Assembly: GCF_000184345.1 (NCBI RefSeq)
Contig: NC_017583.1
Coordinates: forward strand, 62,001-126,000
Length of the DNA: 64,000 nucleotides
Reading direction: 5' to 3'
Origin: Spirochaeta thermophila DSM 6578
GTDB taxonomy: Bacteria > Spirochaetota > Spirochaetia > Winmispirales > Winmispiraceae
In this document: positions 27,310 to 35,283 of the stretch, one piece after another
Position numbering within the stretch: position 1 is the first letter of the stretch
Layout of the letters: each line of letters starts with the position of its first letter
Translations under genes and position numbers: made by a program
Notes under the pieces: model-generated
Told to the model about the DNA's origin: nothing
Databases searched by the model: none
The model's input: the letters and a program-made list of their open reading frames with translations, nothing else

Positions 27310-28239
27310 ATGAGACGTACAGATACGGTATCGAGGCTTCTCACCAGGCGGAACAGGATGGGTTACCTCTACATCCTCCCCTGGGTGATAGGGTTCCTCT
27401 TCCTCCAGGTGTTCCCCATAGCCTACTCTTTCTACATAAGTCTCACGAAATGGGACCTGTTGGGTACCCCCAGTTTCGTGGGCTGGGAGAACTTCAGGGG
27501 GCTCCTCGAGGACGAGATCTTCTTCCTGGCCCTCAGGAACAATCTCCTCTTCATGGTCTTCGGCGTGGGAGGAGGGCTTCTCCTCTCCCTGTTCATGGCG
27601 GCCCTCATAAGCGAGCCTGCAGTCCCCGGACGGGGGTTCTTCCGGGTGCTCTTCTTCCTCCCTTCCCTCGTGATGCCGGTGGCCCTCGGGCTCATGATGG
27701 CACCCATCTTCGGCACTGAGAACTACGGGCTCATCAACCTCGTCCTCAAGAAGCTGGGGCTCGGTCAGGTCGAGTGGCTGGGGGATCCCGGACTCGCCAT
27801 CTGGACCGTGGTCATCGTGAACTTCTGGACCGTGGGAGCCAGCATGATCATCTTCCTGGCAGGGATCACCAACCTCCCCCGATCCTACTATGAGGCGGCG
27901 GCCATAGACGGGGCCGGGTGGTGGACGCGGCTCTTCAGGATCACGGTGCCCCTCCTCTCTCCGGTGCTCCTCTTCCAGCTCATAAGCGGGCTCATCTACG
28001 GACTGAGGATCTTCGACCTCCCCGCCGCCCTTGCCAACATAGGCGGCTCCCGGTCGGTGATGATGGGGAAGGACAATTCCCTCGCCTTCCTCGTCTTCTA
28101 CCTCTACACCAAGGCCTTCCGGTACTGGGAGATGGGGTCGGCCGCGGCCATAGGATGGGTGGTCTTCCTGGTGGGTTTCGCCCTCACCGTGGTGATCATC
28201 AGGTACATGAGAGGATCGAGTCAGGAAGGAGGTGTGTGA
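27310..28239 (+). CDS. ABC sugar permease, MalF/UgpA type
   Basis: 309 residues with six membrane helices. The ATPase-docking EAA loop reads YYEAAAIDGAGWWTRLFRITVP. I start at ATG 27310, eight bases after AAGGAG; the in-frame GTG at 27301 would lie inside the ribosome site. The stop overlaps the next permease start (TGATG). Forms a heterodimer with that protein. No ATPase gene is in the operon. Confidence 0.93.
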   Translation: MRRTDTVSRLLTRRNRMGYLYILPWVIGFLFLQVFPIAYSFYISLTKWDLLGTPSFVGWENFRGLLEDEIFFLALRNNLLFMVFGVGGGLLLSLFMAALISEPAVPGRGFFRVLFFLPSLVMPVALGLMMAPIFGTENYGLINLVLKKLGLGQVEWLGDPGLAIWTVVIVNFWTVGASMIIFLAGITNLPRSYYEAAAIDGAGWWTRLFRITVPLLSPVLLFQLISGLIYGLRIFDLPAALANIGGSRSVMMGKDNSLAFLVFYLYTKAFRYWEMGSAAAIGWVVFLVGFALTVVIIRYMRGSSQEGGV

Positions 28240-29096
28240 TGCAGGTCTCCTCGTATGGATTCTTGCGGAACGAGCGCATCCTCCTCAGGTGGGGAGGGTT
28301 CCTCTTCCTGGGCATCCTCGCCGTGCTCGTGCTCATTCCCTTTGCATGGCTCTTCGCTTCGTCCCTCAAGGACATGGGACAGTACTTTTCCACGGACTTC
28401 AGGATCATCTGGTTCCCCTCGCCTCTCCACTGGGAGAACTACGTGAAGGCCTTCACCTATGTCCCCCTCCTCAGGTATATCTTCAACAGCTTCTGGCTCG
28501 GGGCGGTGCAGACCGTGCTCCAGGTGACCTCCTCGGCGTTCGTGGCCTATGGGTTCGCCCGGTTCGACTTCAGGCTGCGCGGGCCGCTGTTCATCGTGCT
28601 CCTGAGCACCATGCTCCTTCCCACAGAGGTCACCATGATCCCGCTCTTCATCTTCTACCGGGCCATCGGATGGACCAACAGCTACAACCCTCTCATCGTT
28701 CCCAACCTCTTCGGCGGGGCCTGGAGCATCTTCCTCATCAGGCAACTCATGGTGGGGATTCCCCGGGAGATGGACGAAGCGGCCTTCATCGACGGCGCCG
28801 GGACCTTCAGGATCTGGCGGTCGATCCTGCTCCCACAGGTGAAGCCGGCCCTCTTCGTGGCCGGGCTCTACTGCTTCCTCTGGAGCTGGAAGGATTTCCT
28901 GGGGCCGCTCATCTACCTCAACAAGAAGGAGCTCTACACCCTTCCCCTCGGGATCATGTTCTTCGAGAGTCCCACCGAGGTGCAGTACACCGTGCAGCTC
29001 GCGGCGGTGGTGATCGCGCTCATCCCCACGCTCCTCATCTTCGGGGTCGGACAGCGCTACTTCGAGCGTGGGATCAACATAGGTGAGCTCAAATAA
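28239..29096 (+). CDS. ABC sugar permease, MalG/UgpE type
   Basis: 285 residues, six membrane helices, EAA loop EMDEAAFIDGAGTFRIWRSI. ATG 28239 shares bases with the previous stop and follows GGAAGGAGG. The C terminus (RYFERGINIGELK) is typical of MalG-like permeases of the CUT1 family. Partner of the preceding permease. Confidence 0.93.
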   Translation: MQVSSYGFLRNERILLRWGGFLFLGILAVLVLIPFAWLFASSLKDMGQYFSTDFRIIWFPSPLHWENYVKAFTYVPLLRYIFNSFWLGAVQTVLQVTSSAFVAYGFARFDFRLRGPLFIVLLSTMLLPTEVTMIPLFIFYRAIGWTNSYNPLIVPNLFGGAWSIFLIRQLMVGIPREMDEAAFIDGAGTFRIWRSILLPQVKPALFVAGLYCFLWSWKDFLGPLIYLNKKELYTLPLGIMFFESPTEVQYTVQLAAVVIALIPTLLIFGVGQRYFERGINIGELK

Positions 29097-29115
29097 CCTT
29101 TATCAGGAGGTCGGT

Positions 29116-29736
29116 ATGCAACGCATAATGATGATCGCAGGCGTTCTGGTGCTCCTGGTGGCGGGGTGCACGAGTGCGCCTCAGCCGGCCCAGGATGCCG
29201 GTATGGCCCAGGCCCAGCAGTCCATGGTGGTCTGGGAGGACTTCGAGACCAAGCCCTTCTGGTTCGCGGTGGCGAATGCCTGGAACGATGACGACTCCTC
29301 GCTCGAGACGCGGTGGAACCGGCAGGAGGCCACCCACGGCACGGCATCGCTCGAGGGTGTGTTCCGGATGAACGGGAAGAACGGGGCCACCTTCTACACC
29401 GAAGAGCCGGAGATGAACGATTTCAGCCCCTACAAGAACCTCGTGGTGGACTTCGTGAACAAGTCCGACAAGGATCTCGAGGTGGCCCTCGTGCTCTGTA
29501 CGGGTGCCGACTGGGTGTGGCACGAATCGGCGACCGTGGTACTCGCGCCGGGTGAGAACCGGGACGTCTACTTCGATCTCACCGGCTCGAACTGGAAGTG
29601 TGCGGCCTCCAACTGGCAGTTCACCGCACAGGTGGCCGACATCCAGAGCGTACGCCGGGTGGCCTTCAAGTTCTGGGGGCCGGAGGGCCTCGAGAGCTCG
29701 GTCCTGGTGGACAACGTGCGGCTGGAAAAGAAATGA
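29116..29736 (+). CDS. Small lipoprotein with a CBM-like jelly-roll domain
   Basis: 206 residues. ATG 29116 follows AGGAGGTCGGT; lipobox LVAGC. The rest is one beta-sandwich domain (WEDFETKPFWFAV, GTASLEGVFRMNGKNGATFY, YKNLVVDFVNKS, VRRVAFKFWGPEG, VLVDNVRLEKK) reminiscent of carbohydrate-binding modules of the CBM11/CIA30-like fold, with many exposed Trp and Phe. No catalytic residues evident. A surface glycan-binding role beside the mannanase lipoprotein is inferred from context; the exact CBM family is not assigned. Confidence 0.72.
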   Translation: MQRIMMIAGVLVLLVAGCTSAPQPAQDAGMAQAQQSMVVWEDFETKPFWFAVANAWNDDDSSLETRWNRQEATHGTASLEGVFRMNGKNGATFYTEEPEMNDFSPYKNLVVDFVNKSDKDLEVALVLCTGADWVWHESATVVLAPGENRDVYFDLTGSNWKCAASNWQFTAQVADIQSVRRVAFKFWGPEGLESSVLVDNVRLEKK

Positions 29737-29740
29737 AGTG

Positions 29741-29765
29741 GGTGCGGGCCTCGATCGCCCGCACC
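29741..29765 (+). other. Intergenic stem-loop before the GH5-like mannanase gene
   Basis: A 9-bp stem: GGTGCGGGC (29741-29749) pairs with GCCCGCACC (29757-29765), 7-nt loop. It lies between the CBM lipoprotein stop and the AGGAGGG ribosome site of the next gene. Confidence 0.5.
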
Positions 29766-29781
29766 TCTACAGGAGGGAACC

Positions 29782-31599
29782 ATGAGAAGGATATATCTGC
29801 TGCTTCTTGGTGCATTGCTCCTCCTCGCAGGGTGTGTGACGGGGAGCGGGGTGTCTGAGGGCGGGGTCGATCCACGCGCGCTCATACCCCATAACGGGAA
29901 GCAAATCTTCCTCAACGGGATGAACCTCGCATGGGTGAACTTCGCCAACGATCTTACACAGTTCGACGAGGCCCGTTTCACCCAGGCCGTCGAGGATGTG
30001 GCGAGCGCAGGGGGGAACGTCCTCAGGTGGTGGCTCCATGTGAACGGGAGCAAGACGCCCCTCTTCGACGAGAACGGCATGGTGGTGGGAATGCCGGAGG
30101 AGGCCCTCATCAACCTCAAGCGGGCCCTCGACATCTCCTTCTCGAGAGGGGTGGGGCTCATCCTCTGTCTCTGGTCCTTCGACATGCTCCAGCCGCAGTC
30201 GGGGGTGAATCAGGCGCGGAACCTCAGGCTCATCGAAGACGAAGCGGTGACGCGTTCCTACATCGAGAACGCCCTCGTCCCCATGGTGCGGATGGTGAAG
30301 CGACATCCCGGAGTGATCGCCTGGGAGGTCTTCAACGAGCCGGAGGGTATGCTCCCCGGAGGGGGATGGACGCCGAGGCGGACCGAGATGCAGTACATTC
30401 AGCGGTTCATCAACCTGGCAGCCGGCGCCATCCACCGGGAGGATCCGGATGCCCTCGTCACCTGCGGGAGCGGCATGGCCTACCAGACCGACGTGGGAGG
30501 GATGATCAATTACTATCGGGACGACAGGCTCATCGCAGCAGGGGGCGATCCGGAGGGGACCCTCGACTTCTACAGCGTGCACTTCTATCCCCAGCACATG
30601 GACGAGAGCGCCTCGCCGTTCCACCACCCTGCCTCGTACTGGAAGCTGGACAAGCCCATAGTGGTGGCGGAGTTCCCGGCCAAGGGGATCAGGGAGATAG
30701 GGTTCGGGTTCCGGCCCAAGACCAGCCTCACCACCGAGGAGGCGTACCTCTGGCTCGTCGAGAACGGGTATGCGGGCGCCCTCTCGTGGACCTGGACCGG
30801 ACACGACGGGTTCGGGAACATCTACGACGCCGCCCCGGGAATCTCGGCGGTGGCCATGAGGTATCCGGAGTACGTGCGACTCAACAGAGAGGGGCTTGAT
30901 CTGAGTCCCAAAGTGGTGAATCCCATATCCCATCTCATCCTCTCGGTCAATGAGGTGGGGGTGGCGAAGGAGCTCGATCTCAAAGAGGTCTTCGAGGACC
31001 AGGAGGACGGCGACGACCTTTCCTATGAGGTGAGGAAGGTGGGCGATCCGGCCCTGGTGGAGGTCTCGCTCACGAAGGAGGGGAAGGCCCTCGTGCGTCT
31101 CAAGGAGGCGAGGGTTGCGAGCTCCGATATCCTCATTGTGACGAAAGACTCGGGTATGAACGAGTCGGGGCTCTACTTCACGGTACACGCCCTGGATCCG
31201 GACAGAGGGAATATCGCGCTCTTCAAGCCCGTGGAGGCGAGCAGCGTGGAGGAGCCCAACCTTCCAGAGTACGTGAACGACGGTACCCTCAAGACCCGGT
31301 GGTCGAGCCTCTACGATGACGATGAGTACATCCAGATCGATCTCCAGGGGAGGTTCAGGATCGAGAGAGTCGTGCTCCACTGGGAGGTGGCCTACGGGAA
31401 GGACTATGACATACTCGGTTCTCTCGATGGGGATGCATGGTTCCCCATCGTTCAGGTGCGTGGAGGAGACGGCGATGTGGATGAGCTTTCATTCGAGCCA
31501 GTGGAAGTCTCCTACGTGCGCATGCACGGGATAAAGCGTGGTACGGAGTGGGGCTTCTCCCTCTGGGAGATGGAGATCCATGGAGAACGTGTGAGGTAA
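29782..31599 (+). CDS. Surface GH5-like (clan GH-A) mannanase lipoprotein with C-terminal F5/8 type C (CBM32-like) domain
   Basis: 605 residues. Lipobox LLAGC, so lipid-anchored. The catalytic TIM barrel spans about residues 35-360: NGMNLAWVNF, the acid/base Glu186 in FNEPE, and the nucleophile Glu297 in VVVAEFPAKG, 111 residues apart as in clan GH-A. A linker, then a discoidin-like domain (about 475-605: ALFKPVEASSVEEPN, YVNDGTLKTRW, IQIDLQGRFRIERVVL, MEIHGERVR) that would bind polysaccharide. Endo-beta-mannanase is inferred from the fold and from the mannan phosphorolysis genes around it; another beta-glycanase is possible. Last gene of the operon; a hairpin follows. Confidence 0.8.
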   Translation: MRRIYLLLLGALLLLAGCVTGSGVSEGGVDPRALIPHNGKQIFLNGMNLAWVNFANDLTQFDEARFTQAVEDVASAGGNVLRWWLHVNGSKTPLFDENGMVVGMPEEALINLKRALDISFSRGVGLILCLWSFDMLQPQSGVNQARNLRLIEDEAVTRSYIENALVPMVRMVKRHPGVIAWEVFNEPEGMLPGGGWTPRRTEMQYIQRFINLAAGAIHREDPDALVTCGSGMAYQTDVGGMINYYRDDRLIAAGGDPEGTLDFYSVHFYPQHMDESASPFHHPASYWKLDKPIVVAEFPAKGIREIGFGFRPKTSLTTEEAYLWLVENGYAGALSWTWTGHDGFGNIYDAAPGISAVAMRYPEYVRLNREGLDLSPKVVNPISHLILSVNEVGVAKELDLKEVFEDQEDGDDLSYEVRKVGDPALVEVSLTKEGKALVRLKEARVASSDILIVTKDSGMNESGLYFTVHALDPDRGNIALFKPVEASSVEEPNLPEYVNDGTLKTRWSSLYDDDEYIQIDLQGRFRIERVVLHWEVAYGKDYDILGSLDGDAWFPIVQVRGGDGDVDELSFEPVEVSYVRMHGIKRGTEWGFSLWEMEIHGERVR

Positions 31600-31623
31600 A
31601 CGGAGAGCTTCTTCATACGCATG

Positions 31624-31655
31624 GGAGCCTGAGGAACTCGTTCTCTTCAGGCTCC
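31624..31655. terminator. Hairpin between convergent operons
   Basis: GGAGCCTGA (31624-31632) pairs with TCAGGCTCC (31647-31655), 14-nt loop. It lies between the mannanase stop (31599) and the lacI-family stop (31662), so it can serve both strands. Neither side has a long T run. Confidence 0.5.
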
Positions 31656-31661
31656 AACCTC

Positions 31662-32675
31662 TTACCGTGGTCCCCTGGTGGACTCCCGTTCCACCAGGGT
31701 TGCGGGGAAGAGCTCCTCCTTTGCGGGGGGCTCTTTCTTTTTGAGGAGAGCCATGAGCATCTCCACCGCCTTCCGGCTCATCTTGCCCATGGGCTGGGCC
31801 ACTGCGGTGATGGGCGGTGAGGTATGATCGAGGTAACGGTAGTCGTCAAAGGTGAGAAAACCAACCTCAGGCGGGTGATGTCCCGTCTCTTTGAGGGCCT
31901 GGAGCACCTCGAGCATGAAGTCGCCGCCCGCCGCCACGATGAGGGCGTCCGGGGGAGGGGATTCGGAAAAGAGGGCGGCGAGGCGTTCGTGGACGAGGGG
32001 GTAGTTCTCATAGGGAAGGTAGAGGGTCCGGTGGTACGTCATCCCGTGGCGGCGAAGGGCCTCCTGGTAACCCTCGGCCCGCTGGAGGTTGTAGAAGTAG
32101 GATTCGGGACCCGCCACGAGGGCGATCCTCGTGTATTCCCGCCGGATGAGGTGGGATGTCGCCTCATAGGCGGCTTTTCTGTTGTCGATATCCACCGCGT
32201 AGTGGACGAACTCCGGGTTCCGTCCGAGCATCACGAATGGGATCCTGTGGTGGAGGAGCTCGCCGAGCCAGTACTTGTCGAGGAACTCGGACCCGATGAT
32301 GAGTCCGTCGACGATGCCTCGCTTGATCACGGCCTTGAAGATACTCTCGAGCCTCCCTTCCTCGTGGGGGAGGAGGAGCAACAGGTGATAGTCGTGTTCG
32401 GTGAGTGCTACGGTGATGCAGGATATGAACGTGGACCAGTAGGCCCCGCTCACCGAGTACTCGGGGGTGTGGGGGATGAGGAGTCCGATGTTTCCTGTGC
32501 GTTTGGAAGAGAGGGCCCGGGCAATGGTGTTGGGTTCGTACTGCATCTCCTCCACCACCCTGAGGACCCGCTCCCGGGTCTTCTGGTTGATGCCGGGATA
32601 ATCGTTGAGGACCTTCGATACCGTGGACTTGGAGACGTTGGCGAGACGTGCGATCTCGTTTATGGTGATCTTCAC
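31662..32675 (-). CDS. LacI-family transcriptional regulator of the mannan locus
   Basis: 337 residues. The N terminus is a canonical LacI helix-turn-helix (TINEIARLANVSKSTVSKVL) followed by the hinge (PNTIARALSSKRTGNIGLLIPH). The rest is a sugar-binding periplasmic-protein-like domain. The start is GTG 32675, preceded by GGAGG; a longer frame to 32768 would put residues into the promoter and hairpin. It sits between the two mannan operons, both of which carry a GAAACCGGTTT palindrome, so it is the likely repressor, with a manno-disaccharide or related sugar as inducer (inferred). Confidence 0.93.
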   Translation of the reverse strand: MKITINEIARLANVSKSTVSKVLNDYPGINQKTRERVLRVVEEMQYEPNTIARALSSKRTGNIGLLIPHTPEYSVSGAYWSTFISCITVALTEHDYHLLLLLPHEEGRLESIFKAVIKRGIVDGLIIGSEFLDKYWLGELLHHRIPFVMLGRNPEFVHYAVDIDNRKAAYEATSHLIRREYTRIALVAGPESYFYNLQRAEGYQEALRRHGMTYHRTLYLPYENYPLVHERLAALFSESPPPDALIVAAGGDFMLEVLQALKETGHHPPEVGFLTFDDYRYLDHTSPPITAVAQPMGKMSRKAVEMLMALLKKKEPPAKEELFPATLVERESTRGPR

Positions 32676-32713
32676 CAGAAACCTCCACCTCGAGGGATAC
32701 GTGTGTGCATACC

Positions 32714-32735
32714 GGCATCGGGGATACCCGATGCC
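32714..32735. promoter_or_regulatory. Inverted repeat at the transcription start of the lacI-family gene
   Basis: GGCATCGGG (32714-32722), GATA, CCCGATGCC (32727-32735): a perfect 9-bp inverted repeat beginning 3 bp downstream of the minus-strand -10. Either an operator (autoregulation or another regulator) or a leader hairpin. It lacks the central CpG of the GAAACCGGTTTC sites. Confidence 0.55.
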
Positions 32736-32738
32736 ATC

Positions 32739-32768
32739 ATTGTATATCGCAAGGTGAGAAAAGTACAA
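32739..32768 (-). promoter_or_regulatory. Promoter of the lacI-family gene
   Basis: Minus-strand TTGTAC (32763-32768), 18-bp spacer, TACAAT (32739-32744). Placed in the gap after the GH130 gene, so the regulator can be expressed independently of the operon upstream of it. Confidence 0.55.
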
Positions 32769-32780
32769 CAGCAGAGAAGA

Positions 32781-33962
32781 TCAGTGGGAGGACCGGAGAA
32801 GGCGACGGTTGTGGGCGATGAGCGAGAGGCGCTGCGTGGTGCACTCGTGGGTACGAAGGCCGTCCTCCGGTGTGTGGAGACAGTAGTCCACCATGCGTTC
32901 GATGGTGGTCTCGGCCACGTGGAGCCTCGTGTCGGAGGAGGCGTAGTAGATGAGGAGCCTGCCGTCCTCGTCCGCGATCATCCCGTTCGAGAAGACGACG
33001 TTGGAGACGTCGCCCACCCGCTCTTCCCCTTCCGGGGCGATGAGAAAGCCTCCCGGACGGGCGATCACCTTGGTGGGGTCTTCACGATCGGTGAGGAAGG
33101 CGTAGAGCACGTAACGGAGCCCGGCGGCCGTGCCTCGCACCCCATGGGCCACGTGGAGCCAGCCTGCGGGAGTCTTTACCGGTGGGGCCCCCGCGCCGTT
33201 CTTCACCTCCTTGATGGTGTGGTACACCTTGGAATCGAGGAGATGCTCCTCGTTCACCACCGGGTGTTCCATGGAATCGCAGAAGCCGTAGCAGATACCG
33301 GCGCCCGATCCTGTGTCGATGAAACCCTCCTGAGGCCTGGTGTAGAGGAGGTACTTCCCATTCACGAATTCGGGGTGGAGCACCACGTTGCGCTGTTGCG
33401 GTGAGGGGGTTACCAGATCGGGAAGACGTTCCCAGTGGACGAGGTCCTTGCTCCTCGCGATGCCGGCCCTGGCTACTGCCGAGGAGGTGTCGGTGGGTGG
33501 GGCATCGGGGTCCTTCCGTTCGGCGCAGAAGATGCCGTAGATCCAGCCGTCCTCGTGAAGGGTGAGCCGCATGTCGTAGAGGTTGGTCTCACCCGGCACG
33601 TCGGGGATGAGCACGGGTGTGGTGAAGGTGAAGTGTATGCCGTCGGAGCTCTCGGCGAGGGCGAAGAAGCTCTTCCGATCGTGTCCTTCAACCCGGCACA
33701 TGAGGTAGTAGGTGTCGTCGAACTTGATGGCCCCTGCGTTGAAGACCGCGTTTATCCCCAGCCTTTCCATGAAATAAGGGTTGGTCTCAGGGTTGTAGTC
33801 GTAGCGCCACGTGGGGGGCACGTGGTCCCCGGTGAGGATAGGATACCGGTAGCGTACGAAGATCCCGTTTCCGGGGAGGATCGGTTCGTTCCGACGAGAG
33901 ACAAGCCTCTCGTATTCCTCCTCCACGAGGGCCTTCCGCTGTGCAAAGGAAAGCTCGATCAT
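32781..33962 (-). CDS. GH130 subfamily 1: 4-O-beta-D-mannosyl-D-glucose phosphorylase
   Basis: 393 residues, the usual size. Diagnostic features: [65 protein letters not shown], and [13 protein letters not shown]...[14 protein letters not shown], the subfamily-1 signature that differs from the VPNVVFPC form of the other GH130 at 24941. Reaction: Man-beta-1,4-Glc plus phosphate gives mannose-1-phosphate and glucose. The start ATG 33962 overlaps the epimerase stop (ATGA) and lies after GAGGAACG. Working with the epimerase it would consume mannobiose. Cytoplasmic. Confidence 0.92.
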   Translation of the reverse strand: MIELSFAQRKALVEEEYERLVSRRNEPILPGNGIFVRYRYPILTGDHVPPTWRYDYNPETNPYFMERLGINAVFNAGAIKFDDTYYLMCRVEGHDRKSFFALAESSDGIHFTFTTPVLIPDVPGETNLYDMRLTLHEDGWIYGIFCAERKDPDAPPTDTSSAVARAGIARSKDLVHWERLPDLVTPSPQQRNVVLHPEFVNGKYLLYTRPQEGFIDTGSGAGICYGFCDSMEHPVVNEEHLLDSKVYHTIKEVKNGAGAPPVKTPAGWLHVAHGVRGTAAGLRYVLYAFLTDREDPTKVIARPGGFLIAPEGEERVGDVSNVVFSNGMIADEDGRLLIYYASSDTRLHVAETTIERMVDYCLHTPEDGLRTHECTTQRLSLIAHNRRLLRSSH

Positions 33963-35179
33963 GTTCGTTCCTCCTCGAGGATGGCATCGATGCGGCGCAT
34001 GCCTTCGAGGCATGCCCTGCTGTTGTGATAGCTCGCCTTCCACATGCCTCCTTTTTCGTACCCCGCCAGAGGGGTTCCCTCGGGCGTGACGGCCCAGAAC
34101 CACTCTCCCCCTTCTCTGTCGACCAGGTGGTCCATGATGAACCGCCACACCGTGAGCGCATGTTCGAGGTAGCGTGCCTCACCGAAGACCTGGTAGGCGT
34201 TGAGGAATCCCACGAAGGCCTCGGCCTGGACCCACCAGACGCGCGCCCGGTCGAAGGAACCGTCTTCCCGCTGTTCGTTGGGAAGGCTTCCCCCGTGGGC
34301 CTCGAGGGCCTGTGCGGTCTCTTCCACCATGGGGCGTATCCACGAGAGGAACCAGTCGGGGAGAGGATGGCCGTAGAGGAGTTCGACCGCCTCGGCAAGG
34401 AGCCACGTGGCCTCTATGTCGTGGCCGAAGGAGATGCCCCCTCCCATGGGACTCCAGTCTTCGGTGAAGTAGAGGCCGAGGTGCTCGGAGGAGGCGATGT
34501 GGGTGCGGAAGATCCGGATGAGGTGCTCCATGGCCTCCCTTACCGTGGGCTCGCGATCGATACGTGAGAAGGCGCTGTACGCCTCGAGGATGTGGAGGTG
34601 GGTGTTCATGGTCTTGGGCGCAGGGGTCTCGCCCTCTCCGAGAGGCTCCGGGAGGGGGGTGGACCAGTCCTCGGTGAAGGCCTCGTAGTAGCCGCCGTGT
34701 GTCCTGTCGCGGCCGCGGGTCTCTACCAGGTCGAAGGTCTCCCGGGCAATCCTGAGGGCATCCTGGTCTCCTGTGGCCTCGTAGTAGAGAGAGAGGGCGT
34801 ATATCGCGAAGGCGTTGCCGTAGAGTTTTTTCACCCTGGAGAGGGGGGCTCCATCGGGGTGCACGCTCCAGAAGAAGCCCCGGTGTGTGGCATCGTAGAA
34901 GGCATGGGTGAGGAACCGATAGGCGTTCCCCGCGGCCTCCAGGTAGGCGGGATTCGGACGGGAGAGGAAGGCCTGTGAGAAGGTCCAGAGGTGACGGGCG
35001 GTCATGACCAGGCCTTTGGGGGCGCCGGGGTCGGGTGTGGTGGTGATGCTTCCGTAGAAGCCGCCGTGGTGCGGGTCCTGCTGGGCGAGCCAGAAGGGGA
35101 GAATGTGGTCGAAGAGCTGGGATGCCAGCTCGCTACGGATCTGTCTGAGGGTGGATCGTAGGGAACGCGAAGACGGCAT
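33959..35179 (-). CDS. AGE-family 2-epimerase (cellobiose/mannobiose 2-epimerase)
   Basis: 406 residues, an (alpha/alpha)6-barrel of the N-acylglucosamine/cellobiose 2-epimerase family. Visible conserved blocks: [36 protein letters not shown] (His cluster), [47 protein letters not shown]. In known mannan pathways this enzyme converts beta-1,4-mannobiose to mannosyl-glucose, the substrate of the GH130 subfamily-1 enzyme whose gene overlaps this one. Start ATG 35179 with AGGAGG. First gene of its operon; an operator covers its presumed transcription start. Confidence 0.9.
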   Translation of the reverse strand: MPSSRSLRSTLRQIRSELASQLFDHILPFWLAQQDPHHGGFYGSITTTPDPGAPKGLVMTARHLWTFSQAFLSRPNPAYLEAAGNAYRFLTHAFYDATHRGFFWSVHPDGAPLSRVKKLYGNAFAIYALSLYYEATGDQDALRIARETFDLVETRGRDRTHGGYYEAFTEDWSTPLPEPLGEGETPAPKTMNTHLHILEAYSAFSRIDREPTVREAMEHLIRIFRTHIASSEHLGLYFTEDWSPMGGGISFGHDIEATWLLAEAVELLYGHPLPDWFLSWIRPMVEETAQALEAHGGSLPNEQREDGSFDRARVWWVQAEAFVGFLNAYQVFGEARYLEHALTVWRFIMDHLVDREGGEWFWAVTPEGTPLAGYEKGGMWKASYHNSRACLEGMRRIDAILEEERT

Positions 35180-35194
35180 GGAGTACTGCCTCCT

Positions 35195-35206
35195 GAAACC
35201 GGTTTA
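35195..35206 (-). promoter_or_regulatory. Operator GAAACCGGTTTA in front of the epimerase operon
   Basis: The core AAACCGGTTT is palindromic and shares GAAACCGGTTT with the site at 24916-24927. It overlaps the predicted +1 of the minus-strand promoter, an ideal place for repression. Confidence 0.7.
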
Positions 35207-35211
35207 TATAC

Positions 35212-35240
35212 GTTGTACTTCATTTGGCTTGATCGTGCAA
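35212..35240 (-). promoter_or_regulatory. Promoter of the epimerase/mannosylglucose phosphorylase operon
   Basis: Minus-strand TTGCAC (35235-35240), 17-bp spacer, TACAAC (35212-35217). The operator lies directly downstream. Confidence 0.5.
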
Positions 35241-35245
35241 GGGGA

Positions 35246-35276
35246 TTGGAAATAGGGGTGGAGGGTGGGCTATACT
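35246..35276 (+). promoter_or_regulatory. Promoter of the giant repeat protein, apparently leaderless
   Basis: TATACT (35271-35276) is followed by 7 nt and then the GTG start at 35284, with no ribosome site. A weak TTGGAA (35246-35251) at 19-bp spacing may be the -35. It shares the intergenic region with the divergent epimerase promoter. Confidence 0.5.
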
Positions 35277-35283
35277 GGTACTG

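Noticed and set aside
31824-33404. 526-codon plus-strand open frame across the lacI-family and GH130 genes
   Set aside because: Crosses two genes with unmistakable families, plus their promoter region; product is unlike any protein.
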